This document shows positions 6,764 through 15,700 of a stretch of DNA of 22,602 nt, one piece after another. This DNA comes from a virus. Positions within the stretch are counted from its first letter, which is position 1; each line of letters starts with the position of its first letter. The position numbers and the translations under genes were made by a program. The stretch is taken from positions 1 through 22,602 of IMG/VR virus record IMGVR_UViG_3300025280_002195, one strand, 5' to 3'. A model generated the notes under the pieces. The model was not told the origin of the DNA, did not search any database, and was given only the letters and a program-made list of their open reading frames with translations.

Positions 6764-8650
6764 ATGATCACGGCGCAAGAACTTTTAGTTAAGTCCAATC
6801 CTGTTAGTATGCTATCAGAACAAGCGAAAATAGTATTGGGACACAGGTATTTTTTGAAGAATCAAGATAATACTATTATTGAAGATGGGGATGAACTTTT
6901 TAGGAGAGTCGCAAAAGCAATTTCTGTTATAGATATTGAGTATTATGCGTTGTCGGTTGAAGCAGAACTGTTAGAAAACGACTTTTTTACTATGATGAGT
7001 AAGTTAGAATTTCTTCCTAATTCACCAACATTAATGAATGCTGGAACAGAACAGGGCACATTATCGGCATGTTTTGTTTTGCCCTTGGACGATTCTATGC
7101 AAGATATTATGAAGGCTGCAACCGACACAGCTATGGTTCAGAAATTTGGGGGTGGTACTGGCTTCGCTTTGTCTCAGATTCGACCTCGTGGAGATAAGAT
7201 AAAGACAACTCATGGCATGGCTTGTGGCCCTATAGAGGTATTAAAAACCCTGTCACGAGTATCTTCCATGATTACACAAGGGGGAAAAAGAGATGGGGCA
7301 AATATGGCGGTCATGTCGGTTTATCATCCCGACATTCTTAATTTTATTAGTTGTAAGTCTGTTGAAGGTGAAATTCATAATTTCAATATTTCCGTGGGCG
7401 TGGACTCAAGGTGGATGGACTATGTATTAACTAATAGTGAGTATCCGTTAATTAATCCTGCTACTAAGGAACTAGTTGGGTATTTAAATGCACGAGAAGT
7501 TTTTAACACTATAGTAGCTGGTGCATGGAAAAACGGTGAACCGGGTATGATTTTCTTAGATCAAGTTAATAAAGATAATCATGTTATTGATACTTATGGA
7601 GAAATGCTTGCTACAAATCCTTGTGGTGAACAACCTTTGTTAGGTAATGAGTCTTGTAATTTAGGGTCTCTAAATTTGGCTAAATTCTTTGAGCCTGAAC
7701 CAATAAGTGGTGCATGGTATAATAAAATCAACTGGCGGACATTAGAAAAGGTAACTAGATTAGCAACACACTTTTTGGATAATGTAATTGATGCTAATTA
7801 TTATGCTACCCCTGATATTGAGGAGATGACTAAGGCTACTCGTAAGATTGGTCTTGGTGTTATGGGCTTTGCTGATTTACTTATTCAGATGAAGATTCCA
7901 TATGACTCAGAGTTAGCACGAAAAGTTGGGCAGCGTGTAATGAAAGATATTAGAAAATGGTCTGATAATGAATCCTTAAAATTAGGAGTATTACGAGGAA
8001 CATTTCCTGCATGGAACAATAGTAATTATGATAAAATAACTGAAGCTTTTAGGAATCATTGTCGTTTGACAGTTGCTCCTACTGGAACTATTTCTATGAT
8101 TGCTGATACTTCTAGCGGTATCGAGCCTACTTTTGCTTTGGCCTGGCAAAAGCAAAATATTCTCGAAGGTAAAACCTTGACTTATGTGAATAAGTATTTT
8201 GAAGTGGATGCTAGAAATTACGGTTTTTATTCTGAGGAATTAATGGGTTATCTAGCTGAAGGAGGTTCTCTCCAAGAGCGTAAAGATGTTCCTCAATGGA
8301 TTAAGAAGGTTTATGTTACGGCCCCCGAGATTTCTCCTAGTAATCATGTTTTGATGCAAGCAGCATTTCAGGAGTCTGTCGATTCAGGGATATCTAAAAC
8401 AATTAATTTTGCAAATAGTGCGACTCATAAAGATGTTGAGGATGCATATATGTTAGCGTGGACTACAGGATGTAAAGGCATTACTGTTTACAGGGCTGGT
8501 AGTAGAGATAAGGAAGTCTTAGTTAAAGGTAATCGTGATTCTATTTCTAATAAGATAGAGGAAGCTTGTTGTGAAAATCCGTACATTGTTATGGAATCTG
8601 GATGCCAAGTATGTAAGACTTGTGGATGGAGCGCATGTTTAGTAGCTTAA
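6764..8650 (+). CDS. nrdJ: Class II (adenosylcobalamin-dependent) ribonucleoside-diphosphate reductase
   Basis: This 628-residue enzyme converts ribonucleotides to deoxyribonucleotides. Recognisable features are NSPTLMNAG at 86-94, the redox Cys in LSACF (C103), the active-site NPCGE at 285-289 (thiyl radical C287, E289) and the partner C298 in NESCNLGSLN. The 11-residue spacing between C287 and C298 matches class II enzymes. APTGTISMIADTS is at 438-450, and a C-terminal Cys cluster C614, C617, C620, C625 passes electrons to the active site. That tail is typical of B12-dependent NrdJ, and no small subunit gene (nrdB) lies nearby. The redoxin at 10396-10638 is a plausible electron donor. GGGGAGG at 6749-6755 is the ribosome site. 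Class I is unlikely but not wholly excluded without alignment. Confidence 0.9.
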   Translation: MITAQELLVKSNPVSMLSEQAKIVLGHRYFLKNQDNTIIEDGDELFRRVAKAISVIDIEYYALSVEAELLENDFFTMMSKLEFLPNSPTLMNAGTEQGTLSACFVLPLDDSMQDIMKAATDTAMVQKFGGGTGFALSQIRPRGDKIKTTHGMACGPIEVLKTLSRVSSMITQGGKRDGANMAVMSVYHPDILNFISCKSVEGEIHNFNISVGVDSRWMDYVLTNSEYPLINPATKELVGYLNAREVFNTIVAGAWKNGEPGMIFLDQVNKDNHVIDTYGEMLATNPCGEQPLLGNESCNLGSLNLAKFFEPEPISGAWYNKINWRTLEKVTRLATHFLDNVIDANYYATPDIEEMTKATRKIGLGVMGFADLLIQMKIPYDSELARKVGQRVMKDIRKWSDNESLKLGVLRGTFPAWNNSNYDKITEAFRNHCRLTVAPTGTISMIADTSSGIEPTFALAWQKQNILEGKTLTYVNKYFEVDARNYGFYSEELMGYLAEGGSLQERKDVPQWIKKVYVTAPEISPSNHVLMQAAFQESVDSGISKTINFANSATHKDVEDAYMLAWTTGCKGITVYRAGSRDKEVLVKGNRDSISNKIEEACCENPYIVMESGCQVCKTCGWSACLVA

Positions 8651-8651
8651 T

Positions 8652-8661
8652 ATAGTATAAT
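8652..8661 (+). promoter_or_regulatory. ATAGTATAAT element, candidate promoter for the 8706 gene
   Basis: This is an exact copy of a ten-base motif found four times in intergenic gaps. It contains a perfect -10 hexamer TATAAT at 8656-8661, placing a start site near 8668, 23 bases before the TAGGAGG ribosome site. There is no clear -35 box. It lies in the 55-base gap after nrdJ. Confidence 0.5.
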
Positions 8662-8672
8662 ATATTAGAGGC

Positions 8673-8684
8673 TGTATCTATACA
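8673..8684. promoter_or_regulatory. Short palindrome TGTATCTATACA (operator-like)
   Basis: A perfect 5+5 base inverted repeat with a two-base centre lies about 12 bases downstream of the candidate -10 hexamer and before the ribosome site of the membrane-protein gene. Its position would suit a repressor site, but such short palindromes arise by chance in AT-rich DNA. Confidence 0.2.
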
Positions 8685-8705
8685 ACTAGCTAGGAGGTAA
8701 AAATT

Positions 8706-10004
8706 ATGCGTAAATGGCTTCAGAAGTTGTTTAATTGGAAAGCTATAGCAACAGGTTTGCGAAGAACTGTAGGTACTTTATCCTTGCTTATAGGTCTTGT
8801 AGTTTTAGTAGCGGTCTTTTTTAACCCTATGCCTTTAGTGGCTCCATTATTTCCCCTCTATATAGAAGGGTGGTTGTATATTGATCAGACTTATGTTCAG
8901 AATTTACTTACTATTCTTTGGACACAGTTAGTGATTTCTGTTAGCATCTCTTCTGTAGTCCTATTATTGGGAGTGATAACACTTAGGAAAGGCTTCAAAA
9001 CAGGCATCTTAGCGTTTTGGCGAGGTTTAAAAACTTCCCCAAGAGCGACGTTGGAAGCACCAGTACGTATATACCGTAGGATTAATATTTGGCGTGATTG
9101 GCTCCTAGCAAAAATAGATTATCTGCAAACAGAAAGTATGAAGTGGAAACGAACTTTCCAAGTGATGAAGAGTCCCTACAGTTTGTTAAGGGCCATGGGG
9201 TTTAGTCCACAAATGGCGGTGGGTCTTTTGTTTGCTGGTTCAGCGGTTGGGGGTGGTGTCGTGGTAAACGAAACAGTGTTTTCTGAAAGGTCGTTTACCC
9301 GTGGAGATAGTGGTATTTATGCGGCATCGGTTATAGGAGAAAATGCTAACTTAGACATTCCTACATCCTACATTGAAGGGTCAAACACGTTAAGGATCGA
9401 CTTAGGTAGTACACCTGTTCGGGAAATTACCATAGAGAATGTGTCGGTAGGTACGGTTTTCACAGGGTCTGCATTACCATCTGGAGAGGCCAATGTGGTG
9501 CAGGTATCGGGTAATGTCGTGTCTGGTGGAACAAACACACGGCTTGAAGTAGGACATTTTATACTTGAAAATTCTCGTTGTAAAAAGTTAACTCTTACTG
9601 ATATACAGGCTCATACTCTTATAGTGCGTGGAAATGCTAGTGATGGTCAAAGTTTGGCCCCATCACCCGGAACTTCTAGAATGAGGGCCATAGGAGGGGG
9701 GCATCAACAGGCCGATGCAATGGTCACTAATGGTGGCACTTATGACCGTATCTGGATACAGGCTCCTGCAAGCGGTGTTAATGGTAAAATAGGTACTTTA
9801 AAACTGTCTAATTTATACACAAAGGGTGGTGATTGTGTCATCTCAAAAATGAATGTGGGAACTATGGAGATTGTCTTAAACGAGATAGGTATGGGTAATG
9901 GATTTGCAACTAAAGAATTTACGATTGCAACAAGTGTCACGGCTGCTAATATAACAATGGAAGACAATGTTGAAGTAACTATAGCTGAACCTGCAACATC
10001 ATAA
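8706..10004 (+). CDS. Membrane-anchored protein with beta-rich C-terminal domain, unknown function
   Basis: The product has 432 residues. Two strong transmembrane segments lie at about residues 22-41 (LSLLIGLVVLVAVFF) and 67-92 (QLVISVSISSVVLLLGV). A basic, Trp-rich stretch follows to about residue 165, then a third, Gly-rich hydrophobic segment (GLLFAGSAVGGGVVV). From about residue 190 to the end the sequence is Thr/Ser/Gly/Val-rich with regular short strands, resembling a beta-helix or carbohydrate-contacting domain. Basic residues between membrane segments two and three suggest that loop faces the cytoplasm. I do not recognise the family. It lies between nrdJ and a nuclease gene with its own candidate promoter. 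Superinfection exclusion, a host-surface function or a virion component are all possible; none can be chosen from sequence. Confidence 0.7.
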   Translation: MRKWLQKLFNWKAIATGLRRTVGTLSLLIGLVVLVAVFFNPMPLVAPLFPLYIEGWLYIDQTYVQNLLTILWTQLVISVSISSVVLLLGVITLRKGFKTGILAFWRGLKTSPRATLEAPVRIYRRINIWRDWLLAKIDYLQTESMKWKRTFQVMKSPYSLLRAMGFSPQMAVGLLFAGSAVGGGVVVNETVFSERSFTRGDSGIYAASVIGENANLDIPTSYIEGSNTLRIDLGSTPVREITIENVSVGTVFTGSALPSGEANVVQVSGNVVSGGTNTRLEVGHFILENSRCKKLTLTDIQAHTLIVRGNASDGQSLAPSPGTSRMRAIGGGHQQADAMVTNGGTYDRIWIQAPASGVNGKIGTLKLSNLYTKGGDCVISKMNVGTMEIVLNEIGMGNGFATKEFTIATSVTAANITMEDNVEVTIAEPATS

Positions 10005-10011
10005 GGAAACC

Positions 10012-10392
10012 ATGTTCGAGTACAGAAGTAATTTGATAAAAATTATAGATGGTGATACAATAGATGTAGACCTTGATCTGGGTTTTGCAGTTATCTTAAA
10101 GAAACAACGGATTCGCCTTTACGGAATTAATACTCCAGAGTCAAGGACACGAGACTTAGAAGAAAAACGATATGGATTAGCAGCGAAAGCAAGATTAAGA
10201 GAATTGTTAGAAGATGCGGATACGATTACAGTTAAAACAGCAATTGATAAAAAAGCGAGAGGAAAATATGGTCGTATCTTAGGCACGATTTATGCTGATG
10301 ATATTAATGTTAATGAAAAATTGCTTGAAGAAGGTCATGCAATTGAGTATTTTGGAGGAAAGAAACAAACTAATAAATGGTGGAGGGAGTAA
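10012..10392 (+). CDS. Thermonuclease (SNase)-fold nuclease
   Basis: This 126-residue protein has the staphylococcal nuclease OB-fold. DGDTIDVD carries the calcium ligands (D13, D15), RIRLYGINTPE carries R35 and E43, and GKYGR carries R88. These match the catalytic Arg, Glu, Arg arrangement of the family. The usual second Asp (VDTPE) is Asn here (N40). There is no signal peptide, so it would act in the cytoplasm. Length is close to the catalytic core, with no extra domains. The start follows the previous stop closely, with AAGGA overlapping the stop codon as ribosome site. Possible roles are host DNA breakdown to feed the nucleotide pool (with NrdJ) or DNA repair. Confidence 0.85.
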   Translation: MFEYRSNLIKIIDGDTIDVDLDLGFAVILKKQRIRLYGINTPESRTRDLEEKRYGLAAKARLRELLEDADTITVKTAIDKKARGKYGRILGTIYADDINVNEKLLEEGHAIEYFGGKKQTNKWWRE

Positions 10393-10395
10393 ATT

Positions 10396-10638
10396 ATGGC
10401 AGCAGTAACGGTATATACATCATTTGGTTGAGGCCCATGCATAATGGCCAAGTCTTGGTTAAATAAAAATAATGTATCTTTCACAGAAAAAAATGTTGGA
10501 CAAGCAGGTGTAATAGATGAATTAATGGCGTTAGGATATCACGGAAGTACTCCAGTGATTATGGTAGACGAAACAGTAATAGTTGGATATAGTCCAAGTA
10601 AATTATCGGAAGTGTTAAAGATAAAGGCAAGTTTTTAG
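10396..10638 (+). CDS. Glutaredoxin/NrdH-like redoxin, probable selenoprotein (in-frame TGA at 10429-10431)
   Basis: Read through TGA, this is an 80-residue redoxin. It opens with MAAVTVYTSFG, then the TGA codon, then GPC, giving U-G-P-C (U12, C15) where the family has C-G-P-C. The rest fits the glutaredoxin/NrdH fold: helix IMAKSWLNKNN, strand VSFTEKNV, helix DELMALGY, the cis-Pro loop STPVIMVD (P53), and VIVGYSPSKLSEVL. GGAGGGAG at 10382-10389 places ribosomes on the ATG at 10396; stopping at TGA would yield just 11 residues. The next ATG (10444) has no ribosome site and would delete the first strand and the first catalytic residue. Other genes use TGG for Trp and TGA as stop, so wholesale recoding is unlikely. 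Sec at a redox Cys position is known in bacterial redoxins. It probably reduces NrdJ. A TGT/TGC to TGA error or a broken gene is the main alternative. Confidence 0.82.
10446..10460 (+). promoter_or_regulatory. Candidate bacterial SECIS hairpin following the redoxin TGA
   Basis: Six bases at 10446-10451 (GGCCAA) pair with 10455-10460 (TTGGTT): four Watson-Crick pairs nearest the loop, two G-U pairs below. The three-base loop is GUC (10452-10454). The loop starts 21 bases after the TGA, inside the roughly 16-37 base range described for bacterial SECIS elements, and begins with G-U, as in the SelB-contacting loop of E. coli fdhF. The stem is short. A competing pairing of GGCC at 10432-10435 with GGCC at 10446-10449 exists. 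Confidence 0.5.
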
Positions 10639-10653
10639 ATAGGAGGAAATTAG

Positions 10654-11079
10654 ATGACACTAGGAAATATTTTAAGAGAACGAGATGTACAGTATACAGC
10701 ACTTAAAGATGAGGTTACCAATACATGGAGAATTTTAAACACATGGCATGATGAGTTGAAGAACTTAAGTCCTGATGACGACATTCCTGATGATAGTAAA
10801 GCAGTAACAATCTTAACTGAAGGAGGGTTTTTAGCGTTGATTCGAGAGGCGGCACGATTAGGAGTGTTAGATAACGTGTCTTTTACTGATAGTACAGGGG
10901 AGGGATATGAAGAAGAGCGTCAAGAAATGCAGGATAAAATAGTAAAATATGAAAAAGAGGTGGCTTCATTACAAGTTCGTCATAATGAAAGTGAATCCTT
11001 TAGATTGAAAGAAAAGGCGTTAGGAGCGATTCTTAAATTAGCAGCTATGTCCGATGCGACCTTATTGAGTGAGGAATAA
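10654..11079 (+). CDS. Unknown protein with a C-terminal coiled coil, upstream of portal
   Basis: The product has 141 residues, with a strong AGGAGG site at 10642-10647. The N-terminal 50 residues are helical and polar, followed by an acidic loop (SPDDDIPDDS) and a helical stretch around FLALIREAARLGVL. Residues 88-118 (EEERQEMQDKIVKYEKEVAS and following) are a probable coiled coil. I recognise no family. It immediately precedes the portal gene (two-base gap) and should be expressed with it. A structural or assembly-accessory role is position-based inference. Confidence 0.62.
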   Translation: MTLGNILRERDVQYTALKDEVTNTWRILNTWHDELKNLSPDDDIPDDSKAVTILTEGGFLALIREAARLGVLDNVSFTDSTGEGYEEERQEMQDKIVKYEKEVASLQVRHNESESFRLKEKALGAILKLAAMSDATLLSEE

Positions 11080-11081
11080 AT

Positions 11082-12794
11082 ATGAAATTATCAGATTATC
11101 TACCTGAAGTTCCAGCATTTGCTCAACAAATGAGTGCTTTAAGTAATCAAATTAACCAGTTTCAGTTAATGAAAGCTGCTGGGGATACAGGACAAGCCCC
11201 AACAATTGGTCTAGACCATGTAGTTAATACATGGGTTCGTCATCAAATGGCGTATAGACAGCAATTGGTTATGGACTTACAGACTATTTGCATGACGGTA
11301 GAGGAAATACGCTCTCCATTAAGTCATATAACGAATGAAGTATTCAGGAGAGGCTTACAATGGAAACCTTTGATAGCCGATCCAGATGAAAGTCAACTAG
11401 AAGTTTTTAGTAAATTTCTAAAAGACTGTAATGTCTTTGATCAAAGTTTGGAAGAAGTTATGAGACAATTTCACTTTGATGTAAATTCTATAGATGATGG
11501 TTTTATATATCTTGCTAAAGAATATTATAGTTCTGGAGATGGTTTATTACGGTCTAAGGTTAAAGAGATTCGTAGACTGAACCCATCTTTGGTAGAATTT
11601 GACTTAGATGTTTCCGGTTTGCCTAAGAACGCTCATTTCCTTTGTCCTATACATAGAGAGCAAGTTAAAGATACGCCTCAAAGCTGTGATCAACACGGCT
11701 GTGTTAGACAATGTCAACCAGTTATGTATAAATACTATCATCGTAATCAACAAATTTATTTATTTGATTCTGAAGTAATCCATATGACTAAGTTCTCTCC
11801 TTCCGAAACGTATGGCTGGTCGCCAATATTAACAATCTTTGAAAAAGCACTAACGTTGATTGGAATGGATAAGAATCTTTATAGGTATTTCTTTGAGAGA
11901 AAGATGCCAGCTTCTATGGTTATGGTAACGACTGATGATCCTGAGAGTTTGAGAAGGGAACGAGCTAACATAGCGGCTCAGACACGGCTTGACCCTAACT
12001 ATATTCCTATGATTGCTGTTTCAGCTAGGAATCAGCGAGGTAGAGTAGATATGGTACGCCTCTTCCACACTCTACAAGAAATGGACTATCTACCAGTTAG
12101 GGAGGAAATTAGGGAAAGGGTTGCAGCTATGTGGGGAGTTACTCCTGCATGGCAAGGCGCACCAGATGCTTTTGGTGGGTTGTCTAGTCAAACACAGCAA
12201 CTAGTCGTTATGAGTCGTGTGGTTGAAGCAGATCAACGATTATTTCATGAAAAAGTATTTCCTGTTCTATTAGACGCTTTTGGAATTACAGATTGGGCCT
12301 TAGTTCTTCCTAATCCAGAGGAGAAGGCTGAAGCAACTAAAATTAGTTTTGCTCAACAGAAGGTTCAAGTTGCTAATGCGTTAGCTCAATTAGGATTTAC
12401 TATTACCTTAAAACAACAAGGAAGTGATTTAGGAGACGTAGATTTTTCTATAAGTGGTGAATATGTACCTACGGCTCAGATGCAAGGAGAACAAATGGGT
12501 ATGCAAATTGCACAACAAGAACAGCAATTCCAGATGCAACAGCAGCAACAGGAACAACAACAGCAGCAAATAGCGGCTGCTCAAGAGCAAGCTAATCAAA
12601 CAGGTGAACCTGTGGAGGTTGATGTTGGCGGTGGTGGCGAAGGCGGTGGTGGTGAAGCTGAGATACAGGCCATGCTTAAGGCTGATGATGATTCCCATAA
12701 CTCAGATAAACTTTCTGAATCTGAAAAGATGCGAAAACTTAGTGACGCCTTAATGCATGAGGAAATGTATCCTGATCAAGACGAGGAAGAATAA
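11082..12794 (+). CDS. Portal protein
   Basis: This 570-residue protein has the portal pattern: an N-terminal helical region with RSPLSHITNEVFRRG, the clip/stem region with EVIHMTKFSPSETYGWSPI (232-249), and the long helices IGMDKNLYRYFFERKMPASM and EEIRERVAAMWGVTP. The portal forms the dodecameric ring through which terminase pumps DNA and to which the neck binds. Unusual features are a Cys/His-rich insertion at about 188-211 (C188, H191, C202, C207, C211) that could bind zinc, and a low-complexity tail: Gln-rich at 475-505, Gly/Glu-rich at 515-525, then acidic. The stop shares a base with the next start (TAATG), which couples it to the giant fusion protein. Confidence 0.85.
   Translation: MKLSDYLPEVPAFAQQMSALSNQINQFQLMKAAGDTGQAPTIGLDHVVNTWVRHQMAYRQQLVMDLQTICMTVEEIRSPLSHITNEVFRRGLQWKPLIADPDESQLEVFSKFLKDCNVFDQSLEEVMRQFHFDVNSIDDGFIYLAKEYYSSGDGLLRSKVKEIRRLNPSLVEFDLDVSGLPKNAHFLCPIHREQVKDTPQSCDQHGCVRQCQPVMYKYYHRNQQIYLFDSEVIHMTKFSPSETYGWSPILTIFEKALTLIGMDKNLYRYFFERKMPASMVMVTTDDPESLRRERANIAAQTRLDPNYIPMIAVSARNQRGRVDMVRLFHTLQEMDYLPVREEIRERVAAMWGVTPAWQGAPDAFGGLSSQTQQLVVMSRVVEADQRLFHEKVFPVLLDAFGITDWALVLPNPEEKAEATKISFAQQKVQVANALAQLGFTITLKQQGSDLGDVDFSISGEYVPTAQMQGEQMGMQIAQQEQQFQMQQQQQEQQQQQIAAAQEQANQTGEPVEVDVGGGGEGGGGEAEIQAMLKADDDSHNSDKLSESEKMRKLSDALMHEEMYPDQDEEE
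12520..12575 (+). repeat. Gln-codon (CAA/CAG) low-complexity tract in the portal gene
   Basis: A run dominated by CAA and CAG codons with a few ATG and GAA codons encodes a Gln-rich segment of the portal C-terminal tail. It is a simple-sequence region that may vary in length between relatives. Confidence 0.6.
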
Positions 12795-15700
12795 TGACTA
12801 CTTTTAATGAGGAGGTAAGTGGAGAATATCAACAAGAAGAAAAACCAATTGTAACCATTACTGACGAGAGTCTACAACTTCCTAAAGATCAACGTTTATA
12901 TATTAATTCTAATGAGCTTCGTGACTATGCTGGAATGGGGTTGGCAATCTATGAAGGGCCAAGAAAAGGAGAGTATGTAGATAGAAGTTTATTGGATGAT
13001 AAAGGGAAACCTACAAAAGTGCCAATTGACTATGAGCAATATCATTATGTAGATACTCGTAGGCATTGGCTTAAACAGCATATCAACCAATATCCACCTA
13101 AAGCTACTGGGCCTCTTATATTTAGAAATCAAGAAACAGGAAGTATGGAGACTATTGACTTAGAGACGTTACATCCTGTTCCTAATCATACTCCTAATTT
13201 ATATCGGTATACTCAAGATGGTAAAGTAGTAGAGCTTCCTGCTGGTATCGCTCATTATGATAGTGAAGGTAATAAATTATCTCCCCATAAAGATGAACGT
13301 GATCGCCCTATTATTATTCAACAGACTCAAGCTCTTATTCTAAATGCTTATCGTGATCAGAAAGTACCTAACAATGCCACCAATGTGTTTGTGGCTGGAA
13401 ATGAAACTTCTGAAATACAAGCAATCTATCGGAATGTACAAGGAAAACAACAGGTAATCTTTTCTCCAGAAGAGGCTAAGAGAAGAAAAGATGTTCATTG
13501 GAAGAACCAACTTGAGGCTAGGAAAAGTGCAGATGACTTAATAGATACCTTATCTGCGGATATTGACAATATAGATACTTGGTCGGAAAATGATCAAGTT
13601 ATTTTATTAATTGGTCGGATGGGTTTTCGTCATGGAGGGGATACTATTAGTTTTCTTGCAGCCAATGAGGAAGAGCAAAAAAAGAATGGGGCAACAAGCC
13701 CTCAAAATACAGGAGAACGTACTGGAATAGGTGCATCATCCTTAATAGCTAAGGAAGTATCTATTCAAGACGATGGTTCCGTAAGGTTCCAGTTTTTAGG
13801 GAAGAGTAAAATTCCTCACGATCATGTATCAACTGATCCCTTAGTTAAACGAATTGTACAACAGGCGTTGCGTGGGAAACAGTCAGGAGAGCAACTCTTT
13901 CCAAGAGCTAACACGAAACAAAATCTAAATAGATTACGAAAACTTACTGGCAATAAGCGCATGGAAATAAAAGACATTAGAACTTATATTGGAACTTCTA
14001 TTGCTAGGGATTTAGTTAAACAAGAAATCGCTAATCGTGGAGGTAGGACTACGACTACGGAGGAGTTTAAGGAAGCATTAAAACGAATTTCTATAGAAGT
14101 AGGTAAAGCATTAGGACATAAAAGTGGGAGTAGAGATAAAGACACTGGAGAAATGATGTATGAAGATATAGGAACAACGGCTCTTAAGTATTATATTGAT
14201 CCTGTAGTTTGGCAAGATTTAGCTCCCGAAGGTACAGTCGAAAAACTTATGAAAATGGTAAAGAATTTACAGACTCTCTCTAAAACTCTTCCTCCAAATG
14301 CAATATACTCTTCAACTGAAGCCCCTCCTAAAGGAGCTATGACATTTGTAACAGAAGAGCGAGAAGCAGAGTATTGGTTACAACCTACAGAAGTCTTTCC
14401 TCAAACTCCAAATGTACAAGAGGTAATTGATGCTAATCCACAAGCACAACAGATTTTACAGGACTTAGGACAACAAGGAACACCGTATGTAGTAGGTGGT
14501 GGTGTACGAGATATTTTGCTAGGTAAACCTAGTAAAGATATAGATATTGAAATGCATGGAGTTCCTATGGATAAATTAGGCCAGCTTATGGAAAAACATG
14601 GGGGGAAATCAGAACAAGTAGGTAAACAGTTTGGAGTGTTTAAAGTGGGTGATGTAGATGTCTCATTACCTAGAACAGAGACTAAAACAGGGACTAAACA
14701 TACAGATTTTGATGTTCAAGTACATACATCATTGCCATTAAAACAAGCAGCACGTAGAAGGGACTTTACTATGAATGCTTTGATGTATGATGTAAAGAAT
14801 CATAAGGTCATAGACTTTTTTGGTGGGCATGATGATATCGTAGCTAAAAAAATTAAACATGTTGACGATAAAACCTTTGTAGAAGACCCATTGCGTGTTT
14901 ATAGAGCGGCACAATTTGCAGGAAGATTTGGTTTTTCAATTGATGATTCGACCAAAAAGTTAGCTCAGTCTATGGATTTATCAGATTTACCAAAAGAAAG
15001 AATTTTTGATGAGATGTCAAAACTGTTATTAAAATCTCCATCACCTTCGGTAGGTTTGCAAGCGTTAGAAGATATGGGAGTTTTTAATCAACAAATGACA
15101 GAATTAAAGGATTTACGAGATACAATACAACGAGATGATTTTCACGCTGAAGGAGATGTATTTACTCATACAAAAATGGTTATCGATGAAGCCGCACGAG
15201 TTAGTAAGCGATTTGAACGAGAAAAAGATCGACATATCATTATGTTATCTGCCTTACTCCATGATATAGGTAAGCCAGCGACTACTAATGAACGTGGTTT
15301 ATCGCATGGACATTCCGAAGCTGGCACGGAACCCGCGAGGCAATTTTTAGAGAGATTAACTACAGATAAAGAAATTATAGATACTGTTGTACAGATAGTA
15401 GAACTTCATTTAGTTCCATTACAGTACCATCATCAGAGAGAAGAACTAAAAGATTCCACTTTAAGAAGGATGATTAATAAACACGGAACGCATTTCCTTA
15501 ATCTACTATCAGCCGTTTCCGAAGCAGATGCTCTTGGTAGACGCCATAGACAACCTGATGGTAGTACAATAAAACCTACGAATGAGGCTAATGAATGGTT
15601 TAGAGCGAATATTAAACGAGTGTCTGAAGAAAGTGGTAGTACACCAGAAGGAAGAATTAAACCGTTAGTGACTGGTAATGACCTACTTGATTTAGGTTTT

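Noticed and set aside
10444-10638. Redoxin starting at the ATG at 10444, after the TGA
   Set aside because: No ribosome site precedes it, and the product would lack the first beta strand and the redox motif. The strong site before 10396 argues for translation through the TGA.
10396-10638. Redoxin as a simple pseudogene
   Set aside because: The only lesion is at the redox Cys codon and it is TGA, the one stop that can encode Sec; the remainder is intact. Still listed as the main alternative, together with a sequencing error.
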